Positions 34,716-39,389 of a stretch of 39,389 bases of DNA are shown piece by piece. Each line of letters opens with the position of its first letter. The first letter of the stretch is position 1. Where the stretch lies: NCBI GenBank assembly GCA_030426145.1, contig JAUHZF010000033.1:1-39389 (forward strand), read 5' to 3'. This DNA comes from Polyangia bacterium (GTDB lineage Bacteria; Myxococcota_A; Polyangia; Polyangiales; Polyangiaceae). The notes below the pieces were generated by a model. It was not told the origin of the DNA and searched no databases. It saw only the letters and a program-made list of their open reading frames with translations. Position numbers and translations under genes: made by a program.

Positions 34716-35423
34716 CTAGAGCTCGATGTCCCAGCGCGCCGCGAGCTGGGCGAGCATCTCGCTCGCTGGGCCCCGCATGTGCTCGTGGTAGGCGTCGGAC
34801 ATCGGGGTCGGCTCCGGGTTGATCTCGATGAGCCGCGCGCCATTTCGCTCGGCCAGGAGGGGCAGCTGAGCGGCCGGATAGACCACGGCCGAGGTTCCGA
34901 TGGAGACGAGGCAGTCGCACTGGCCGATGGCCTCGGCGGAGGCTTGGATGGTCGCCGTGTCGAGGGCGTCGCCGAACCACACGATGGCCGGTCGCCAGTA
35001 CGCGCCGCAGTCGCAGGTCAACGACGACAACGGTGACTCACGACCCTCGTGGGTCGCGCCGCAAGCTTCGCAGCGCAATCGCCAGAGGCTCCCGTGGAGC
35101 TCGAGCACCGCTTCGCTGCCGGCGAGCTGGTGCATCCCATCGATGTTCTGGGTCACGACCGTGACGTGCTCGAGCTGCTGCTCCGCCGCGCGGATCACCC
35201 GGTGGCCATCGTGGGGCGCGCAGGCGCTCACGAGCTGGCGACGGTAGTTGTGAAACTCCCACACCGCTTCGGGGTTGGTTTCGAAAGCGGGCTGGCAGGC
35301 GTAGCGCTCGTAGTCGTACTCCTTCCAGATCCCGCCCTTGCCCCGAAAGGTGGGCACCCCGCTCTCGGCCGACATGCCGGCGCCGGTGAAGAAGACGAGC
35401 CGCTGTGGACGAGGAGACGACAT
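34716..35423 (-). CDS. Sir2 family NAD-dependent protein deacylase
   Basis: This is a 235-residue single-domain sirtuin. NAD-binding GAGMSAESGVPTFRG, TQNIDGMHQLAG, catalytic His in LELHGSLW, a zinc site of four cysteines (CEAC and CDC plus spacing) and GTSAVVYPAA are present. It resembles the SIRT5/CobB class; at the acyl-recognition site SIRT5 has FYHYRR (Tyr102, Arg105), while this protein has FHNYRR, keeping Arg but with His in place of the Tyr. It removes acyl groups from lysines of cytoplasmic proteins; acyl preference is uncertain. It is 44 bp downstream of the FGE-like gene on the same strand. Confidence 0.94.
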   Translation of the reverse strand: MSSPRPQRLVFFTGAGMSAESGVPTFRGKGGIWKEYDYERYACQPAFETNPEAVWEFHNYRRQLVSACAPHDGHRVIRAAEQQLEHVTVVTQNIDGMHQLAGSEAVLELHGSLWRLRCEACGATHEGRESPLSSLTCDCGAYWRPAIVWFGDALDTATIQASAEAIGQCDCLVSIGTSAVVYPAAQLPLLAERNGARLIEINPEPTPMSDAYHEHMRGPASEMLAQLAARWDIEL

Positions 35424-35467
35424 GAGACACGCATAGCACCGCGCTGGGCGCTCTCACCCCCCTGAGC

Positions 35468-36571
35468 TCAGCCGCCCACGTCTTTGCAGCAGCGAAACGA
35501 CAGGTGATAGTTCTTGTGGTTCATCCCCTCGTTGTCGTGCCAGGCCGGCGCCCGCCAGCGACAGTCGTCCTCGTGGGCCTCCTTGCTCGACCAGATGAAC
35601 CAGCTGCCCTTCATCTCGGGCACGCCCTGCCCGCCCCGCGCCCCGAGCTTCTCCTCCTTCATGGGCAGGAGCATGTGCTCGGCCGCGTTGCCGTGCTGGT
35701 CGTACACGCCGAAAGCGCTCCTGCACTCAGGGAACGAGCCGGCGGGGTAGGTGTTCGAACCGCAGCTGCTCCACTTGATGGGATCGCAGCCTCCCTTCCC
35801 GGACCGGTGGCTCCCGGTGGCGCACTTGCCGTGGTCCTTCTCCTTGCCGTAGGCCCAGACGACCTCGCGGTCCTTGTTGTGAAGCCAGCGCATCGACTGT
35901 CGCTCGCCCCCGAATCTGTACTCGGCCTCGGGTGGCAGGAGCTTTCCTGCACAGGCGCCCTCCCACTCGTGGGCGTCGCAGAGTCGCTTCCCGAGGGACT
36001 GGCAGATCTTCTGGGCCTGCTTGGTGGTGACCCAGGTCACCGGGTAGTCGCAGGGGAGGTTGGGAAACTCGTAGCGGTCGATGCAGACCTTCGCGTCCTC
36101 GGGCTTCTGCGTCTCCGGGTCGTAGACGGGAGCCATGTAAGGCGAGCCGCAGACCTCGGCTACGACCTCCTTCGCCCCCGCTTTGGCCCGTCGCTCGAGG
36201 CACTCCTTGCGGGTCAGAGGATGCTCGACCGCACCCGGATTGCCCTGCCCGATCCACTTGCCCGACTCGAGCACTTCGCGGAACGCCTTCTCCTGGTTGC
36301 CCTTGAAGACCCCGAGCTTGCGCATGCGCCGGATCATGGCCTCGCGCTGCTCCTCGAGCGTCTTGGCCACGAACTCGGCGTGGGGAAGCTTCTCGTTCTC
36401 GTAGGCCACCGGCGGCGCCGTCGCCGAGGGCGCCGCGGTCACGGTCGACGTGGGGGTCGCGGTCGCCGTGGGCTCGGCGGTGGGGGCCACCTCTGTGGGC
36501 CCATCATCCGACGAGCACGCCACGCCGCAGAGAAAGATACCCCCGAGCATGAAGAAAGGGCGGCCAGACAT
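35468..36571 (-). CDS. FGE/sulfatase-modifying-factor-like lipoprotein
   Basis: This is a 367-residue protein. A signal peptide ends in lipobox GVAC, then an Ala/Thr/Pro-rich stalk (about 25-60). A helical region with cysteines is followed by a formylglycine-generating-enzyme-like domain: CIDRYEFPN, PVTWVTTKQAQKICQSLGKRL, DAHEWEGAC, GVYDQHGNAAEH and YHLSFRCC. The same fold occurs in many non-catalytic C-type-lectin-like proteins, and being exported it need not modify sulfatases. It is the third gene of the FHA-sigma54 activator operon. Confidence 0.84.
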   Translation of the reverse strand: MSGRPFFMLGGIFLCGVACSSDDGPTEVAPTAEPTATATPTSTVTAAPSATAPPVAYENEKLPHAEFVAKTLEEQREAMIRRMRKLGVFKGNQEKAFREVLESGKWIGQGNPGAVEHPLTRKECLERRAKAGAKEVVAEVCGSPYMAPVYDPETQKPEDAKVCIDRYEFPNLPCDYPVTWVTTKQAQKICQSLGKRLCDAHEWEGACAGKLLPPEAEYRFGGERQSMRWLHNKDREVVWAYGKEKDHGKCATGSHRSGKGGCDPIKWSSCGSNTYPAGSFPECRSAFGVYDQHGNAAEHMLLPMKEEKLGARGGQGVPEMKGSWFIWSSKEAHEDDCRWRAPAWHDNEGMNHKNYHLSFRCCKDVGG

Positions 36572-36604
36572 CTTGCGCCCATCTAGCGGAACTCCTGTCT
36601 CGCG

Positions 36605-37618
36605 TCAGGGCTTAGAACCGATCATGCCGAACGCAGTGCGGCAGCTCGACGAGCTTCCCAGGGTTCCGTCGACCACGACGTGAGCCTGGTGAACCCGAGC
36701 TTCGAAGGGCGACTGATTCTGGTAGTTGTGAGCGGTAGGTCCCACTCTCACGGACCGGTCACCGTCGAGGTAGTCGAAGCCTTCGAAGCCGTCGATGAGC
36801 TGCATCGATGCCAGCGTCGTGCCCTGGTAGAGGTGCCAACCGTCTGCCGCACGACAGACGCCCACGAAGCGTGGCGCGTTGACGGGCGCATCCACCCTCC
36901 CGCTGGGGTTGACCATCACCACGTTCTGCGATGTGTCCGCCGGGAACACCGTGTCAGGCCACGGGTCTCCGATGCTGTCGTTGCGGTAGTAGAAGAGCTG
37001 GACGCCGCCTTCCGCCGGAGGCCCCTGGGCAATGGTGGTGAGGGAGAGCAGCATCCAGTGCCCATCGTCGGAGTGGATGCTCAACCCGGCGCCCTGATAG
37101 TTGGTGCTCGCGTTGAGGGGCTCGACCTCCGCCGCGGCCACGAAGAGATTGTCAGCGACCTCGATGTACAGGGCTCCTGCGCGCTCACTGCCCGACCATG
37201 CGAGGCCTTCGCCGGTGCTACCCCCGTTTCCGGCCTGAGGGCGGATGAGCAGATACTCATCTGCTTCGCAGATCTGCATGTGCGCGGTCGATGCCTCCGC
37301 GATGAAGCGTCCGTCCCAGGTCGAGATGGAATCAGCGACATTGCTGAAATCGTCAGCGATATCGCAAGGCCCACCCGCGCAGTCTCCCCCGCTCCAAGCG
37401 TCGTAGGCGAGAACTTGGCAGGGAGCCGATCCACCACCGCCAGCATCGCTGCCCCCCGCGGAGCTGCCTCCTCCAGTCCCGCCTGTGCCACCGGAACCGC
37501 CGGTGCCCTTGGGGCGCTCGCGGTCGTAGGTTTTGTCTTCGATGCCGATGACGTAGTTGCAGCCCGACGCGAGCACGATCGCGGCGGCGAGGCCGATGAA
37601 ACCATGGGGCGTCTTCAC
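36605..37618 (-). CDS. lipoprotein with Gly/Ser-rich stalk, unknown function
   Basis: This is a 337-residue protein. A signal peptide with lipobox ASGC is followed by NYVIGIEDKTY and a Gly/Ser/Thr stalk of about 30 residues. The rest (about 70-337) looks like a beta-sandwich lectin/concanavalin-like domain: long alternating strands such as GALYIEVADNLFVAAAEVEP, GAGLSIHSDDGHWMLLSLTT and VQLFYYRNDSI. No family name is certain. Its start overlaps the activator stop by 4 bp (ATGA), which couples the two genes. Confidence 0.78.
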   Translation of the reverse strand: MKTPHGFIGLAAAIVLASGCNYVIGIEDKTYDRERPKGTGGSGGTGGTGGGSSAGGSDAGGGGSAPCQVLAYDAWSGGDCAGGPCDIADDFSNVADSISTWDGRFIAEASTAHMQICEADEYLLIRPQAGNGGSTGEGLAWSGSERAGALYIEVADNLFVAAAEVEPLNASTNYQGAGLSIHSDDGHWMLLSLTTIAQGPPAEGGVQLFYYRNDSIGDPWPDTVFPADTSQNVVMVNPSGRVDAPVNAPRFVGVCRAADGWHLYQGTTLASMQLIDGFEGFDYLDGDRSVRVGPTAHNYQNQSPFEARVHQAHVVVDGTLGSSSSCRTAFGMIGSKP

Positions 37619-38922
37619 GACTGCACCTCGTACTTCTGTAGAAGCTTGCGAAGATAGCTGCGGTCGATGCCAGAGCGCCGGGCCGCTTCGCTGAGGTTAC
37701 CCTCGGCGGCGGCCATGAGCATCTCGAAGTAGACCTGGCTGAACTGGTGGATGATGAGGTCCTTCTGGGCCTGGTAGGCACCCATGGGATCGATGGTGTG
37801 GCGAAGCGCCGTCGTCAGAAGATCACCCGCGGGGCCATCGGGCACCTGCCCAATGGCGAGGTAGGCCCGCACCGCGTTGCGGAGCTCGCGTGCATTGCCG
37901 CGCCAGCGACGACCGCGCAGCCGTGTGAGCACGTCATCGGGCAAGGTGCCTCCTCCCTGACCGGCGAAGTGCTGCGCGAGCAGTGGAACGTCGTCCGGGC
38001 GCTCGCTCAACGACGGAACGTGAAGGGTGACGACCGCGAGACGGAAGTAGAGGTCCTCGCGGAAGCTGCCATCGTCGATGGCCTCGTCGAGCTTGCGATT
38101 GGTCGCGGCCACCACGCGCACGTCGACACGTCGGGCGCGATCGTCGCCGATCGGCTTCACCTCACCCGACTCGAGCGCGCGCAGCAGCGCCGGCTGCACG
38201 TCGAGCGGCAGCTCCCCCACCTCGTCGAGAAACAAGGTGCCTCCGTCGGCAGCTTCGAAGGCACCGGGCCTGGAGGTGGTCGCACCGGTGAAGGCGCCCT
38301 TCTGGTGCCCGAAGAGCTCGCTCAGGACCAGCTCGCGGCTGATGGCCCCGCAGTTCACCACCACCAGCGGGCCGTCGCTTCGCTGGGAACCGGCGTGGAT
38401 GGCCTTGGCCACGAGCTCCTTGCCCACCCCAGACGGCCCTTGCACGAGCACGGGTACGAGCGAGCCCTCGAGCCGGGCCAGGGTGGCGAAGAGGCGTCGC
38501 ATCGGGGGTGAGGCGCCCACCAGTCCGCCGTACCCGGGCTCGCTTCCCACCTCGACGTCGTCGAGGGCACGGGGGTCGGGCTCGATCGCGACCTGGGCCC
38601 CACCGACGGTGATGTGGCTTCCGACGGAGAGCACGGCTTTCTCGATGCGCTGGCCGAGGTAGAAGGTCCCGTTGCGGCTGCCGAGGTCTTCGACCGCCAC
38701 CCCCTCGGGCACGAGGGTGAGCATGACGTGGCGCCGGGACACCGCCGCGTCGGCGACGACGAGATCGGCGTCGCCGCCCGCGCCCACCACGCAGCGCCCC
38801 TTGGCGAGCCGATGGGTGGAGCTCTCGCCGTCGAGGTGCAACCGCAGCTGAACCCCGAGCGGCGGCGGGCGCTCACGCACCACCGTCTGGGTGGCTCCAC
38901 GGGTGCGCTCACGTCGGGTCAC
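37615..38922 (-). CDS. FHA domain sigma54-dependent transcriptional activator
   Basis: This is a 435-residue protein if started at GTG 38922 (GGAAG just upstream); TTG 38931 is an alternative. An ATG at 39057 would place an inverted repeat inside the coding region and adds residues without family character. The FHA domain (about 20-110) has VSRRHVML and LGSRNGTF, reading phosphothreonine, so a Ser/Thr kinase should control it. The AAA+ domain has Walker A GPSGVGKE, KGAFTGA (sigma54 contact), GGTLFLDEVGELP and FREDLYFRL. A Fis-type helix-turn-helix ends it (NLSEAARRSGIDRSYLRKLLQKY). It heads an operon with two lipoproteins and faces a lipoprotein gene with a sigma54-like promoter. Confidence 0.93.
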   Translation of the reverse strand: MTRRERTRGATQTVVRERPPPLGVQLRLHLDGESSTHRLAKGRCVVGAGGDADLVVADAAVSRRHVMLTLVPEGVAVEDLGSRNGTFYLGQRIEKAVLSVGSHITVGGAQVAIEPDPRALDDVEVGSEPGYGGLVGASPPMRRLFATLARLEGSLVPVLVQGPSGVGKELVAKAIHAGSQRSDGPLVVVNCGAISRELVLSELFGHQKGAFTGATTSRPGAFEAADGGTLFLDEVGELPLDVQPALLRALESGEVKPIGDDRARRVDVRVVAATNRKLDEAIDDGSFREDLYFRLAVVTLHVPSLSERPDDVPLLAQHFAGQGGGTLPDDVLTRLRGRRWRGNARELRNAVRAYLAIGQVPDGPAGDLLTTALRHTIDPMGAYQAQKDLIIHQFSQVYFEMLMAAAEGNLSEAARRSGIDRSYLRKLLQKYEVQS

Positions 38923-38971
38923 GTCTTCCAAGCTACGCCAGGCCCGGTTCTCCGCCAACGTCGGCAACACG

Positions 38972-38990
38972 TTTCCCAGGGGGTGGGAAA
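38972..38990. promoter_or_regulatory. perfect inverted repeat, candidate activator binding site
   Basis: TTTCCCA-GGGGG-TGGGAAA is a perfect 7-bp inverted repeat with a 5-bp spacer. A further half-site TTCCCA lies at 39016-39021. It is centred about 127 bp before the -24 element at 39108, a typical distance for an enhancer of sigma54 promoters, and about 50 bp upstream of the activator start, which would also allow autoregulation. Confidence 0.5.
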
Positions 38991-39105
38991 TCGATTCTCG
39001 GCCGCGGCGACGAAATTCCCACGACATGCACGCGGTGGGCATGGATGAGGTCCTCATGCCACGGAACTACGGCAACATCGGGGCCAAGGAGGGCCATCTC
39101 GGCCC

Positions 39106-39122
39106 TTGGCACGCGGCTTGGA
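39106..39122 (+). promoter_or_regulatory. candidate sigma54 promoter of the divergent lipoprotein gene
   Basis: TTGGCACGCGGCTTGGA fits YTGGCACGRNNNTTGCW, with GG at 39108-39109, ten bases, then GG instead of GC at 39120-39121. It points towards the lipoprotein gene starting at 39199 and shares the intergenic region with a sigma54 activator. Confidence 0.6.
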
Positions 39123-39198
39123 TTCACTCCCCCCGATGCGCAACACAAACCTCTACACTGACCTCCACGCTGGCCTCTACATTAAGAAGGTATCCACC

Positions 39199-39389
39199 AT
39201 GGGCATGACGAGGATTCTTGGTTTGGCGGCCGTCGCCCTCGGCGTCTGGGCTTGTGGTGGGGACGACGGTACCCCCGCCGGAACCAGCACGACCGGTACC
39301 GGCGGAACTGGTCAGGGCGGCATGACATCGTCGAGCTCGGGCATGGGGGGCATGACCTCGAGCACCGGGGGGGGCGGCACGAGCAGCAC
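39199..39389 (+). CDS. lipoprotein, 3' truncated by the window end
   Basis: Sixty-three codons are present from ATG 39199, with AGAAGG 8 nt upstream. MGMTRILGLAAVALGVWACG is a signal peptide with a lipobox-like WAC, followed by GGDDGTP and a Thr/Ser/Gly/Met-rich stalk (GTGGTGQGGMTSSSSGMGG). The folded part is beyond the window. It is probably under control of the adjacent FHA-sigma54 activator. Confidence 0.78.
   Translation, partial: MGMTRILGLAAVALGVWACGGDDGTPAGTSTTGTGGTGQGGMTSSSSGMGGMTSSTGGGGTSS

Noticed and set aside
38923-39057. ATG at 39057 as the start of the FHA-sigma54 activator
   Set aside because: The extra 45 residues lack family character and would place the inverted repeat at 38972-38990 within coding sequence; GTG 38922 or TTG 38931 suits the domain layout better.

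Overview
The window is very G+C rich (roughly two thirds or more by eye) and almost completely coding. It carries the marks of a Myxococcota genome, most likely the Polyangia side: Ser/Thr kinases with extracytoplasmic tails, an FHA-sigma54 activator, many lipoproteins with Gly/Ser/Thr-rich stalks behind the lipobox, TPR/outer-membrane proteins, two PilT-like ATPases and a GAF-GGDEF-EAL protein. The lineage is inferred from gene style only; there is no rRNA or tRNA gene.

Layout. 1-5.3 kb is a signalling block: a 5'-truncated membrane Ser/Thr kinase, a pentapeptide-repeat remnant, a small lipoprotein, then a sigma-70-family factor overlapping (ATGA) a protein with two complete kinase domains. 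5.3-10.5 kb holds envelope genes: two exported proteins, an alpha/beta hydrolase behind a membrane anchor, a cysteine-rich lipoprotein and a small HELGH membrane protein. 10.5-18.9 kb has a CxxCxxxCC (YkgJ-type) protein divergent from a maoC-addB-addA cluster; the Add proteins should form a helicase-nuclease for double-strand-break processing. 18.9-19.45 kb is non-coding, filled with short tandem arrays around a hairpin and bracketed by a 14-bp direct repeat. 19.6-22.3 kb has an SdpI-like membrane protein with a clear terminator, an M17 aminopeptidase with a (PKKKAA)9 tail, and a zinc-ribbon protein. 22.3-28 kb holds an overlapping RibD-like reductase/GGDEF-EAL pair divergent from two PilT-type ATPases, suggesting c-di-GMP and pilus control.

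The most striking gene is at 28.0-28.8 kb: a peroxiredoxin with an in-frame TGA exactly at the peroxidatic cysteine, a hairpin suited to a bacterial SECIS starting 4 nt later, a glutaredoxin-like C-terminal domain and a sigma54-like promoter. It is best read as a selenoprotein, and ordinary ORF calling would split it.

28.9-34.7 kb has a proline-rich protein of unknown function, DNA polymerase IV with an excellent LexA box touching its start codon, an RlmJ-like protein overlapping a queuosine-precursor-type transporter, and homogentisate dioxygenase. 34.7-39.4 kb has a sirtuin, then an operon on the minus strand of FHA-sigma54 activator, lipoprotein and FGE-like lipoprotein. Divergent from the activator is a lipoprotein gene cut by the window end, with a sigma54-type promoter and an upstream perfect inverted repeat that could be the activator's own binding site.
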